From Nibrella viscosa (lineage in GTDB: Bacteria > Bacteroidota > Bacteroidia > Cytophagales > Spirosomataceae), in NCBI RefSeq assembly GCF_039541875.1, contig NZ_BAABHB010000008.1:62001-126000 (forward strand): a stretch of 64,000 bases of DNA, read 5' to 3'. The notes beneath the pieces were generated by a model. That model saw only the letters and a list, made by a program, of their open reading frames with translations, had not been told where the DNA came from and did no database searches. Made by a program: the position numbers and the translations under genes. Of the stretch, positions 17,588 to 26,314 are shown piece by piece. How positions within the stretch are numbered: the stretch's first letter is position 1; the number at the start of each line of letters is the position of its first letter.

Positions 17588-19111
17588 ATGATAACTGCAA
17601 CAGCAACAAATAAGGGAAAGGTTACCCAGGTAATCGGTCCGGTTGTTGACGTGAGCTTTGAGGGCGAAGGGTCGCGGCTACCGGCGATTCTCGACGCGCT
17701 GGAAGTCACCAAGACCAATGGCCAGAAAGTAATATTGGAAACCCAGCAGCACCTCGGCGAAGACCGGGTTCGGACCATCGCGATGGACTCGACCGACGGT
17801 TTGCAGCGGGGTATGGATGTTATCCACCTGGGTGGCCAAATCACCATGCCGACGGGCGAGGGCATCAAAGGCCGTCTGTTCAACGTGGTTGGTGAGGCTA
17901 TCGATGGTATTCCCCAGCCAAAAAGCACGGGTGGTCTGCCGATTCACCGGGCGGCTCCCCGGTTCGAAGACCTCGCAACCTCAACCGAAGTGCTTTTCAC
18001 CGGTATCAAAGTGATCGACCTGCTGGAGCCGTACGCCAAAGGTGGTAAGATTGGTCTCTTCGGCGGTGCTGGGGTAGGTAAAACCGTACTTATTCAGGAA
18101 CTGATCAATAACATTGCTAAGGCGTACGCTGGTCTGTCGGTGTTTGCCGGGGTGGGTGAGCGTACCCGCGAAGGAAATGACCTGCTCCGCGAAATGATCG
18201 AAGCCGGTATTATCCGCTACGGCGAGGCCTTTAAGCATTCGATGGAAGAAGGAGGCTGGGACTTGTCGAAAGTAGACCCGGCTGAACTGGCCGAAAGCCA
18301 GGCGACCTTTATCTTCGGTCAGATGAACGAGCCTCCCGGAGCCCGTGCCCGCGTAGCGCTGTCGGGTCTGACCATTGCCGAGCACTTCCGCGACGGCGAC
18401 GGTACCGGACAGGGCCGCGACATTCTGTTCTTTATCGATAACATCTTCCGCTTTACCCAGGCTGGCTCTGAGGTATCGGCTCTGTTGGGCCGGATGCCGT
18501 CGGCCGTAGGGTATCAGCCTACGCTGGCTACCGAAATGGGTGCCATGCAGGAGCGGATTACCTCAACAAAGCGGGGTTCTATTACGTCGGTACAGGCAGT
18601 ATACGTACCCGCCGATGACTTGACCGACCCCGCACCGGCCACTACTTTCGCCCACCTTGACGCCACAACGGTACTGAGCCGTAAGATTGCCGAGTTGGGG
18701 ATTTACCCGGCCGTGGATCCGCTGGATTCAACCTCCCGGATTCTGAGTGCCGAGGTTGTTGGTGAGGAGCACTACAACACCGCGCAGCGCGTGAAAGAGA
18801 TTCTGCAGCGGTACAAAGAACTGCAGGACATCATCGCCATCCTCGGTATGGAAGAATTGTCGGAAGAAGATAAGCTGGTAGTGGCGCGTGCCCGTCGGGT
18901 ACAGCGTTTCCTGTCGCAGCCGTTCCACGTAGCCGAGCAGTTTACCGGTCTGAAGGGTGTACTCGTCCCCATCGAAGACACCATTAAAGGCTTCAACGAA
19001 ATCATCGACGGTAAGTATGACCACCTGCCGGAAGCCGCCTTTAACCTGGTGGGCACCATCGAAGATGCCGTTGCCAAAGGCGAGCGCCTGATGAAGGAAG
19101 CAGGGCAATAA
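17588..19111 (+). CDS. atpD: ATP synthase F1 subunit beta
   Basis: Encodes 507 residues, the catalytic subunit of F1Fo ATP synthase on the cytoplasmic face. Walker A GGAGVGKT lies near residues 158-165, the catalytic Glu is in GVGERTREGND, Walker B is DILFFIDNIFRFTQAGSE and the C-terminal DELSEED-like motif reads ELSEEDK. Length and sequence are typical. As usual in Bacteroidota, atpD and atpC are separate from the other atp genes (none of which are in this window). It has its own promoter upstream, and a heptad-repeat hairpin fills the space before atpC. Confidence 0.98.
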   Translation: MITATATNKGKVTQVIGPVVDVSFEGEGSRLPAILDALEVTKTNGQKVILETQQHLGEDRVRTIAMDSTDGLQRGMDVIHLGGQITMPTGEGIKGRLFNVVGEAIDGIPQPKSTGGLPIHRAAPRFEDLATSTEVLFTGIKVIDLLEPYAKGGKIGLFGGAGVGKTVLIQELINNIAKAYAGLSVFAGVGERTREGNDLLREMIEAGIIRYGEAFKHSMEEGGWDLSKVDPAELAESQATFIFGQMNEPPGARARVALSGLTIAEHFRDGDGTGQGRDILFFIDNIFRFTQAGSEVSALLGRMPSAVGYQPTLATEMGAMQERITSTKRGSITSVQAVYVPADDLTDPAPATTFAHLDATTVLSRKIAELGIYPAVDPLDSTSRILSAEVVGEEHYNTAQRVKEILQRYKELQDIIAILGMEELSEEDKLVVARARRVQRFLSQPFHVAEQFTGLKGVLVPIEDTIKGFNEIIDGKYDHLPEAAFNLVGTIEDAVAKGERLMKEAGQ

Positions 19112-19115
19112 GAAA

Positions 19116-19201
19116 TCGTTTGAGGTTTAAGGTTTAAGGTTTGAAGTTGCTCCGCTGGTTTGACTTCAAACCTCAAACCTTAAACCTCAAACCTCAAACG
19201 A
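19116..19201. repeat. Heptanucleotide-repeat hairpin before atpC
   Basis: The left arm is CGTTTGA GGTTTAA GGTTTAA GGTTTGA. The right arm is the reverse complement of five similar 7-base units. The element begins TCGTTTGA, ends TCAAACGA, starts four bases after the atpD stop and ends seven bases before the atpC ATG, so it covers the whole ribosome-binding region. A related element lies at 26193-26310. Confidence 0.85.
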
Positions 19202-19208
19202 TAAAAAA

Positions 19209-19451
19209 ATGCAACTCGACATAATTACTCCCGACCGGAAGGTGTTTTCCGGAGAAGCAACGTCGGTGACGTTTCCGGGAACCGAAGGGCAATTTCAGGT
19301 GCTGAACGACCACGCTCCGCTGGTGAGTACCCTGGCTCGTGGTCCGGTAACCATCAATGGTGGTGCCGGGCAGCAGGTCATCACCGTAGATGGTGGCGTC
19401 GTTGAAGTACTCCGCAACCGCGTGCTGGTACTGGCCGAAGCGGTGCTGTAA
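19209..19451 (+). CDS. atpC: ATP synthase F1 subunit epsilon (short form)
   Basis: Encodes 80 residues comprising only the N-terminal beta-sandwich of the epsilon subunit (MQLDIITPDRKVFSGEATSV; GTEGQFQVLNDHAPLVSTL). The C-terminal two-helix domain that inhibits the enzyme in many bacteria is missing. That is the usual form in Bacteroidota and not a truncation. It forms part of the central stalk and contacts gamma and the c-ring. It follows atpD after 97 bases that consist almost entirely of the heptad hairpin, and ends before a terminator. Confidence 0.95.
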   Translation: MQLDIITPDRKVFSGEATSVTFPGTEGQFQVLNDHAPLVSTLARGPVTINGGAGQQVITVDGGVVEVLRNRVLVLAEAVL

Positions 19452-19474
19452 AAAGCATTTACTCAAATGGTATG

Positions 19475-19507
19475 AAGGACAGGCTTACTCAGGGCTTGTC
19501 CTTTTTT
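19475..19507 (+). terminator. Terminator after atpC
   Basis: AAGGACAGGC (from 19475) pairs with GCTTGTCCTT (ending about 19503), with one G-T pair, an 8-base loop and a T-run CTTTTTTG (19501-19508). It separates atpDC from prmA. Confidence 0.85.
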
Positions 19508-19520
19508 GTTTTCTTTGGTT

Positions 19521-20348
19521 ATGAATTACATCGAACTGCAAGTAACCGTTTCCCCCGAGTTTTCTGATATTCTGATGGCCGAACTGGCCGAACTGGGATA
19601 TGAGTCCTTCGTTGAAACCGAGGAGGGGCTGAATGCCTACGTGCTCGAATCCGATTTCGACGCGTCGGCACTGGCGGATTTAGTAACTAAATACGAGCGT
19701 CAAACCGCAATAGCCTACCAATTCAGTACGTTAGAGAAACAGAACTGGAACGAGGAGTGGGAGCGTAATTATCAGCCGATTGAGGTAGCCGGTCTGGTGC
19801 GGGTGCGGGCTTCTTTTCACAAGCCCGACGAGCGGTACGCCTACGACATGCTGATTAATCCCAAGATGTCGTTCGGTACCGGTCACCACGAAACCACCGC
19901 CATGATGCTGGAGCACCAACTAGCCATTGACCATACCGGCAAAACCGTGCTGGACGTGGGCAGTGGCACGGGTATTCTGGCCATTATGGCGATCAAACGT
20001 GGAGCCGCCAAAGCCCTGGCTTTTGATATTGAGGAGTGGGCGGTTGAAAATGCCCGCGAAAATGCGGAACTTAACCACTGCCCGCAGATAGAGGTGTTTC
20101 AGGGGACCATTGCCGATGTAGACCCGACCAACCGGTACGATGTTGTGCTGGCCAACATAAATCGGAACGTGCTGCTGGCCGAGATTCCATTGTACGCCAA
20201 TTTATTGCATACGGGAGGTACGCTTCTGGTGAGTGGTTTTTACGAACACGACAGTCCGGATATCGAACAAAAAGCAATCGAAGCCGGTCTGACGATCAGC
20301 GGTAAACAGATACGCAACCAGTGGGCCTCGCTTCGTTTTACGAAATAG
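19521..20348 (+). CDS. prmA: Ribosomal protein L11 methyltransferase
   Basis: Encodes 275 residues. PrmA trimethylates lysines and the N-terminus of ribosomal protein L11 using S-adenosylmethionine. The N-terminal ferredoxin-like domain that binds L11 (MNYIELQVTV) is joined to a class I methyltransferase domain with motif I VLDVGSGTGILAI and motif IV VLANINRNVL, the NPPY-like loop as it appears in PrmA. MSFGTGHHETT is the family's conserved linker. I chose ATG 19521; an ATG 15 bases upstream lies in the T-run of the preceding terminator. The next gene starts three bases after the stop, so the two are probably cotranscribed. Confidence 0.95.
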   Translation: MNYIELQVTVSPEFSDILMAELAELGYESFVETEEGLNAYVLESDFDASALADLVTKYERQTAIAYQFSTLEKQNWNEEWERNYQPIEVAGLVRVRASFHKPDERYAYDMLINPKMSFGTGHHETTAMMLEHQLAIDHTGKTVLDVGSGTGILAIMAIKRGAAKALAFDIEEWAVENARENAELNHCPQIEVFQGTIADVDPTNRYDVVLANINRNVLLAEIPLYANLLHTGGTLLVSGFYEHDSPDIEQKAIEAGLTISGKQIRNQWASLRFTK

Positions 20349-20351
20349 CTT

Positions 20352-23300
20352 ATGAAACGTTATTACACCTATGGGCCTGCTGGCCGGAGCCTGATGGGAT
20401 TTCTCATCCTGGCTGCTCTTTCGCTGGGGGGGGCGGTATATGGTCAGGCAGTAAAACTATCCGATAAGCCGGATCAGTTTCTGAGCGATCTTCAGAAATT
20501 GATGGCTACCGGTGGCCCGGTTTCGGTCAGGGCGCAGAAAAACCTGCAGGCACTCTGGGAAGAAAATCGCTTAAATCCGCAGCAGCGGGAGCGGATCATG
20601 GCCCTGAGCCGTAAGATGAACACCAAACGCTACCAGCCGGTGGCACATTTTACTCCGCTGTACGAGTCGCTGTACCAGGCTAGCTATGCCCAACAACCAG
20701 CCCTGCCGGCACAGGAGCTGGATAACCTGCTGACGGTAGCCGAAAAAACGGTTGAGCACAGCGACCAGAAGGCTTTTGCCAAAACAATGGAGACGCTCCG
20801 GCTTTTCCTGACGAGCCGGCTGCTCTATGCCGGTAATTACAACAAGCTTTACGCCCACGGAGGCACCTTCTCGCTTCGGTATCTGGATGCCGCCGGTAGA
20901 GATGCCGGTAATCAGCCGGACACTAAAACAACGGATGCCGAGGGTACAACGGCGGCTCCGGCTACGTCGTCCAGCCGCTTTGATGGCTGGGATGACCCCA
21001 TTCCCCTCGATTCCGGCAAGACCCGCCCGCTTGGACCACGATTTATTCCTCAGCTAAAGCCGATGCCTGCGGTTACCGGGCCGGTGCTTACCTTGAAAAA
21101 CAATACGCTGGCGATGGTTGCCAACGGCGACTCGGTGCTGTTGTCGGAGACTGGCGGGGATCTGATGCTCAAAGACGGTATCTGGGTCGGCAAAGGTGGA
21201 AAGTTTACCTGGGAGCTGGCCGGCCGGCCAGATATCTTTGTTACGCTGGATGAATACACCCTTGCCACCATGAGCCCGCGCCTGTCGGCAGATGACGTGA
21301 CGCTGACGATGGGGCAGGGCTCCCGGCCGGTTAAAGGTGTTTTTGAGTATGTCAGCAAAAAGAGGGCTGCTAATCAGCCGGTTACGTATCCCCGTTTTAT
21401 GTCCTGGCAAAGCGATGTAACTATGCCGGGGCTTGGCTCAGACCTGGACTACAAGGGTGGTCTTGCGTTGTCGGGCACCCGGCTCGTTGGGGCATCGGCC
21501 AGCGGGCAGCTTTCGGTGCTGACGGTTAAGCACAACGGTAAGCCTTCGTTCCGGGTGGCCGGCCGCCGGTTCGAGTTTGTCGATTCAACCATTACGGCTC
21601 CCGTTGCCTCCTTTGCCGGCTATATCGAGGCCGACTCGGTAACGCATCCGGCGGTGCAGTTCCGCTTCAACCGCACCGAGCGTATTGCCTGGCTCAATAA
21701 AATTGACCGCCTGGGCTATGGTAAAGTGCCCTATGCCGATAGCTACCATAAATTTTATATTCTGCCGGAGGTAGTGCGCTGGGATGTGCCGCGTCAGAAA
21801 GTAGACTTTTACCAGATTGGGGCTAAACATGAAGTGCCCATTCGGCTAGAGTCGTTCGACTACTTTGACCCGCAGCGGTACAGTACCATTTCGGTCGATT
21901 ACGGCTTTCATCCGCTCCAGATTGCGGCCAACTATATTTCTACCAAAAAGACACAGACCTTCCTGCCCGATGATCTGGCGCAGTTCGCTAAGGTCAACGT
22001 TAATGCCCTCAGCGCAGCCCTCGACCGGATGGTGCGGGAGGGATACCTCGATCAGGACGCCAATACGGGCCTGATGCGGTTGAGCCGGAAAGGGGTCCTG
22101 TACATCCTGGCCTATGCTCAGAAACGCGACTTCGACAACTTTCAGGTGCAGTCGATGTTTGTCTCCAGCGACAGCACCAAGAACGCCAGCATCGATCTGA
22201 AAGACAAAAACAAATACCTGACCGTGCGGGGGGTAGACCGCTTCATCATCAGCGATTCGCTGAAAATCTTCGGTATTCCCAGCGATAAAACCCTGCGTAT
22301 CGGCAAGGGACGTGCCTTTGTGATGAATGGACAGCTCAAGGCCGGCACCATCCGTTACTCTGGCCGGGACCTGGCGTTCGACTATGACAAGTTCTCCATG
22401 AACCTCAACAAGATCGACTCCATTACCTTCACTCCGCAGAAGCTGGCGGCACAGGGAAAAACCGGCGAGGTCGGGGGGGATATAAAATACGAAAAACCCG
22501 GCGTGGTGTATTTCGGCAGCGCCGACAATAAATCCGGGCGGATCAAAGACAAAAAGACGACCCAGCGGCTGGTTATGCCCGAAGGTATGACCGTGTATTT
22601 TAACCAGCCTATACGGGGTGATAAAATCTATAACGAGAAGGTGTATTTCAAAATACCCGCCATCGACAATGATAGTATCGGAAAAGGCGATATATCGTTT
22701 GTTGGCACCTTCTACTCCAATGGTATGTTCCCGCCGTTTAAAGCAGAGTTGAAGACCATGCCCGACAATACCCTCGGCTTTGTGCACAAGGCGCCGGCCG
22801 CCGGTTATCCTGTCTACGGCAGCAAATCCAACGTAAAGCTGACCGGAGAACTGGTCATGGATAAAGAAGGGCTCCGGGCCGAAGGCGGAGTACTGAATCA
22901 CCTCACGGCCAGTCTTACCACCGATGGCGTGTTGTTTATGCCCGATTCGCTGGTGACATCGGGTAAAGCCGGCCAGATCCGGGAAGGCGTGGTGGGAAAA
23001 GGCTATTTCCCCAACGTTCAGCTCAACAATTACACTATGAAGTGGTGGCCTAAGGCAGATAGCATGGTCATTATAACCAAGGGCAATAACTTCAATTTCT
23101 ACAACGGCACCACCAAGCTGGACGGCAATGTGGTACTACGCTCCAGCGGCCTGTTCGGCAATGGTACCCTGCGCCGGAATGATATTGAGGCCATATCCGA
23201 AAATATCAAGTTCAACAAAGAAGGGTTTTTGGCCGATAAGGCCCGGCTTCGGGTCATTGCGGATAAACAGGCCGGAAAGCCTATCCTGCTGGGTAACGAC

Positions 23301-25181
23301 GTAGATGTTGATTTCAACCAGGTAAAGAGTATCGTCAACTTCACCATCAATAAGAAACAGCAGAGCATTGATGATACCCTCGAATCCAGTTTTGAGTTTC
23401 CGTACGCTGCGTATAAAACGTCTATCAACCGCGCTCAGTGGAATATCAGTGCCAAAACCATAGCGATGAAAGGCGATGTGAAAACATCGACGTTTACCGC
23501 AACGGGAGAGGAGCAGGAGGGGCTTACCTTTAACGGGTCGGCTGCGGTGTATGAGGTCGAGAAGATGACGCTCAACATCAGCGGAGTACCCTACATCAAC
23601 TCGGCCGATGCCCGTATTTATCCCGATAAGGGGGTTGTCTCTATTCGGCGTAATGGCGAGATGCTGGCCCTGAAAAATGCCCGGCTGGAGCTGGATACCA
23701 TTAGCCTGCACCACCGGCTGAAAAACGGTAATATTCAGGTCGTGTCCCGTACCCGGTTTGCCGGAGATGCTACCTACCAGTTTGCCACCGCAGCGGGCGA
23801 TACGGCAAGCATCAAGATGGGCAGCTTTGATCTAAAGGAAGCGCCCGTGCTGGCGTCAAACGGGGTCGTGGCCGATACCCGATCGGCCCGTCGCCGGAGC
23901 AGCCAGAAACCGCTGACCACTTACTATACTGTGGCTCGTGCGGAAATTGAAGAAGACGACAAACTGCTGCTGGCCCCCAAAATGCAGTTCAAAGGGAATA
24001 TTACCATGCAGGCTCCGGAAAAAGACCTGACCATTGATGGCTATATCAAACCGGCGCTGAAGAAGCGACAGGATCTAATCAGCGGCTGGATACCCTTCAA
24101 GGAGAAAGTGGTGGAGTCGATCGAGATTAAAGTCGACAACAAGCTTAAAAACGAGGGAGACCAGCCGCTGGTAGCCGGTATTCATTACCGGCTCGGCAGT
24201 ACGGGCATCTACCCGACTTTCCTGTCGCCCAAAGAAGATCCGAAAGACGAAGATATCTTCACGGCTACCGGAGTGATGCGGTACGACTCCAAAGATAAGG
24301 TGTTCCGGATTGTATCGAAAGGAGCCGACGGACTGGAGGACATAGAAGGCGCATTTACGTTTGATGACAATAAAGGTAGTATGACCTTTAAGGGGCCGCT
24401 GACGTTACTGAACCCGACGCAGTACCTGACGGCTTCCGGTTCGGCACGCATCAACGTAGATAGTGCGCTGTACCGGCTTAACACATTTATGGTGTTTAAC
24501 TTCCCCGTGGCTGAGCCGCTCAACACCGCTATGGCCGAGAAACTGGTTAAGGCCAACCTGGAGGAGAAAAATGATGAGGCTGCCGACGATGACCTGAACC
24601 GCTTGTCGGATAAACTGGCTCCCATCATCGGCGCAAAAGCGGTGGAAGAGTATCGGAATAAGGCCCAGAACCAGCACGTACCTCTGGTGCAGGCGTCGCC
24701 GAAGCTGAATGCCATGCTGGTGCTGGCAAATGCCAATCTGCGGTGGTCGGAGAAATATAACGCGTTCTACAGCACCGGGCAGTTAGGGATATCCAACATG
24801 AACACGGTTGATGTAAATGCGCAGATGGACGGCTTTGTGGAAATTCGCAAAGGGGCAGCCGGCGATGAGGTGACTATTTATCTGGAGTCGTCGCCCGATG
24901 TGTGGTTTTTCTACGATTATCATCCCGGCCAACTGGCCATTGTTACTTCCGAGCAGGAACTGAACGATCGCATCACGGCAGGCTCTAAAAACAGCAAATC
25001 ATCGCTGGAAATTGTGCCGGCTAGTGTCGATGAAAAAACTATGTTTGTCGATCGCTACCTCGATCAGTACAAGACCAAAGCCAAACCCATCCCCAAAGCA
25101 CCCGGCACCAAAGTGGTGAAGAAAGAGGACGAGAAGAAAAAGGAGAAAGAAAAGAAAGTGGAGGAGAAGGAAGGGTTTTAA
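20352..25181 (+). CDS. Very large exported protein of unknown function (1609 aa)
   Basis: Starts with a signal peptide (about residues 1-31, LMGFLILAALSLGGAVYGQA), so it is exported. An alpha-helical region to about residue 155 is followed by a low-complexity Thr/Ala/Ser linker. Some 1300 residues are then rich in beta strands, with recurring short patterns such as GDIKY, ITKGNNFNFYNGTTKLDGNV and TFTATGEEQEG, suggesting a long repetitive beta-fold. The last 40 residues are Lys/Glu-rich with prolines before them. No catalytic motif or TonB plug was recognised. Similar large hypothetical proteins are common in Cytophagales. It follows prmA by three bases and ends at an inverted repeat shared with the convergent PfkB gene. 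An envelope or surface scaffold role is only a guess. Confidence 0.8.
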   Translation: MKRYYTYGPAGRSLMGFLILAALSLGGAVYGQAVKLSDKPDQFLSDLQKLMATGGPVSVRAQKNLQALWEENRLNPQQRERIMALSRKMNTKRYQPVAHFTPLYESLYQASYAQQPALPAQELDNLLTVAEKTVEHSDQKAFAKTMETLRLFLTSRLLYAGNYNKLYAHGGTFSLRYLDAAGRDAGNQPDTKTTDAEGTTAAPATSSSRFDGWDDPIPLDSGKTRPLGPRFIPQLKPMPAVTGPVLTLKNNTLAMVANGDSVLLSETGGDLMLKDGIWVGKGGKFTWELAGRPDIFVTLDEYTLATMSPRLSADDVTLTMGQGSRPVKGVFEYVSKKRAANQPVTYPRFMSWQSDVTMPGLGSDLDYKGGLALSGTRLVGASASGQLSVLTVKHNGKPSFRVAGRRFEFVDSTITAPVASFAGYIEADSVTHPAVQFRFNRTERIAWLNKIDRLGYGKVPYADSYHKFYILPEVVRWDVPRQKVDFYQIGAKHEVPIRLESFDYFDPQRYSTISVDYGFHPLQIAANYISTKKTQTFLPDDLAQFAKVNVNALSAALDRMVREGYLDQDANTGLMRLSRKGVLYILAYAQKRDFDNFQVQSMFVSSDSTKNASIDLKDKNKYLTVRGVDRFIISDSLKIFGIPSDKTLRIGKGRAFVMNGQLKAGTIRYSGRDLAFDYDKFSMNLNKIDSITFTPQKLAAQGKTGEVGGDIKYEKPGVVYFGSADNKSGRIKDKKTTQRLVMPEGMTVYFNQPIRGDKIYNEKVYFKIPAIDNDSIGKGDISFVGTFYSNGMFPPFKAELKTMPDNTLGFVHKAPAAGYPVYGSKSNVKLTGELVMDKEGLRAEGGVLNHLTASLTTDGVLFMPDSLVTSGKAGQIREGVVGKGYFPNVQLNNYTMKWWPKADSMVIITKGNNFNFYNGTTKLDGNVVLRSSGLFGNGTLRRNDIEAISENIKFNKEGFLADKARLRVIADKQAGKPILLGNDVDVDFNQVKSIVNFTINKKQQSIDDTLESSFEFPYAAYKTSINRAQWNISAKTIAMKGDVKTSTFTATGEEQEGLTFNGSAAVYEVEKMTLNISGVPYINSADARIYPDKGVVSIRRNGEMLALKNARLELDTISLHHRLKNGNIQVVSRTRFAGDATYQFATAAGDTASIKMGSFDLKEAPVLASNGVVADTRSARRRSSQKPLTTYYTVARAEIEEDDKLLLAPKMQFKGNITMQAPEKDLTIDGYIKPALKKRQDLISGWIPFKEKVVESIEIKVDNKLKNEGDQPLVAGIHYRLGSTGIYPTFLSPKEDPKDEDIFTATGVMRYDSKDKVFRIVSKGADGLEDIEGAFTFDDNKGSMTFKGPLTLLNPTQYLTASGSARINVDSALYRLNTFMVFNFPVAEPLNTAMAEKLVKANLEEKNDEAADDDLNRLSDKLAPIIGAKAVEEYRNKAQNQHVPLVQASPKLNAMLVLANANLRWSEKYNAFYSTGQLGISNMNTVDVNAQMDGFVEIRKGAAGDEVTIYLESSPDVWFFYDYHPGQLAIVTSEQELNDRITAGSKNSKSSLEIVPASVDEKTMFVDRYLDQYKTKAKPIPKAPGTKVVKKEDEKKKEKEKKVEEKEGF

Positions 25182-25186
25182 GTGGA

Positions 25187-25257
25187 CAGTTCTCAGCAGG
25201 CATTGGGCAGTCAACATATTTGATGGTGATGAGTACCTACTGCCTACTGAGAACTGC
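25187..25257. repeat. Imperfect inverted repeat of CTGCC heptads between convergent genes
   Basis: The left arm, GACAGTTCTCAGCAGGCA (about 25186-25203), pairs with TGCCTACTGAGAACTGCC (about 25241-25258) with a few mismatches. The right side reads as 7-base units ACTGCCT ACTGAGA ACTGCCC. The element fills the space between the stops of the 1609-residue gene and the PfkB gene and probably terminates both transcripts. Confidence 0.65.
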
Positions 25258-25266
25258 CCGCTGATT

Positions 25267-26187
25267 TTACTCTTCTATCCCAAACGCCGACAGGCGAACG
25301 AATTCGCTGACGCGCTTGCGGATATCGTCGGCGGTTAGATTGATGATGCGCTCGGCACCAAATTTCTCCACGCAGAACGAGGCCATGGCGGAGCCATAAA
25401 TAATAGCCCGTTTCATGTTATCGAACGAAATATCATCGGTGCTGGCCAGGTAGCCGATAAAGCCGCCGGCAAACGTATCGCCCGCGCCGGTGGGGTCAAA
25501 TACTTCTTCGAGAGGGAGGGCCGGCGCAAAGAAGATCCGGTCTTCGTGGAAGAGCAGGGCACCGTGTTCGCCTTTCTTGATAATAACGGTCTTCGGTCCC
25601 ATCTCCTGTATTTTGGCGGCCGCCCGGACCAGCGAGTATTCTTTGGTCAGAATACGGGCTTCCTCGTCGTTTACCGTCAGCACATCCACCAGCGGCAGCA
25701 CCTGTAGCAGGTCGTCCATCGCAATTTCCATCCAGAAGTTCATCGTATCGAGCATGATGAGTTTCGGCCGGTTTTTCAGGCGTTCAATCACCGTTTTCTG
25801 AATCGCCGGTGCCGTATTCCCCAGCATCAGGTACTGGCAATTCTGGTACGACTCAGGGATGATCGGGTCGAAGTTCTCCATCACATTGAGCTGCACCTCC
25901 ACCGTATCGCGGGTGTTCATATCGTTATGGTAGCGCCCCGACCAGAAGAAGGTTTTCTCATCCTGGCGAATTTGCAGGCCTTCGGTATTTACGCCGTGCT
26001 GCACCAGAATACTAATCATCTCCGGCGGAAAATCGCCACCAACAACGGCCACCAGGTTGTTCTGCTTTGTGAAATACGAGGCCGATAGCGTAATAAAGGT
26101 AGCGGCTCCACCGATAATCTTATCGGTCTTCCCGAAGGGCGTCTCCAGGGCGTCGAACGCCACTGATCCAATGGTTAGTAAGCTCAT
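25267..26187 (-). CDS. PfkB-family carbohydrate/nucleoside kinase
   Basis: Encodes 306 residues of the ribokinase fold. The start MSLLTIGSVAFDALETP and the Gly pair in IIGGAATFITLSA are the substrate-lid region. The C-terminal signature FDPTGAGDTFAGGF holds the anion hole and catalytic Asp. Members phosphorylate sugars or nucleosides with ATP in the cytoplasm; the sugar cannot be told from sequence, though this Bacteroidota subgroup is often labelled adenosine- or ribokinase-like. It lies downstream of the GNAT-like gene on the same strand. A heptad-repeat hairpin ends five bases before its ATG. Confidence 0.85.
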   Translation of the reverse strand: MSLLTIGSVAFDALETPFGKTDKIIGGAATFITLSASYFTKQNNLVAVVGGDFPPEMISILVQHGVNTEGLQIRQDEKTFFWSGRYHNDMNTRDTVEVQLNVMENFDPIIPESYQNCQYLMLGNTAPAIQKTVIERLKNRPKLIMLDTMNFWMEIAMDDLLQVLPLVDVLTVNDEEARILTKEYSLVRAAAKIQEMGPKTVIIKKGEHGALLFHEDRIFFAPALPLEEVFDPTGAGDTFAGGFIGYLASTDDISFDNMKRAIIYGSAMASFCVEKFGAERIINLTADDIRKRVSEFVRLSAFGIEE

Positions 26188-26192
26188 TTCTC

Positions 26193-26310
26193 TCGTTTGA
26201 ACGGTCCGCCGTAGCGGGTTTAACGTTTGACGTTTAACGTCTAAAGCCTGAGCATATCTGTTAACCGCCGGGCGGCCCCGCTCAACCCTTAAACGTCAAA
26301 CCTCAAACGA
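26193..26310. repeat. Heptanucleotide-repeat hairpin before the PfkB kinase gene
   Basis: Begins TCGTTTGA and ends TCAAACGA like the element at 19116-19201. The + strand left side contains TAACGTTTGACGTTTAACGT and the right side AAACGTCAAACCTCAAACG. The unit is again seven bases (CGTTTRA), here with a longer, less regular centre. It fills the gap between the stop of the GNAT-like gene and the start of the PfkB gene, ending five bases before the PfkB ATG. Confidence 0.8.
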
Positions 26311-26314
26311 TATA

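Noticed and set aside
21846..22901. Minus-strand frame of 351 codons inside the 1609-residue gene
   Set aside because: No signal or domain; the plus-strand frame is continuous, exported and in an operon with prmA.
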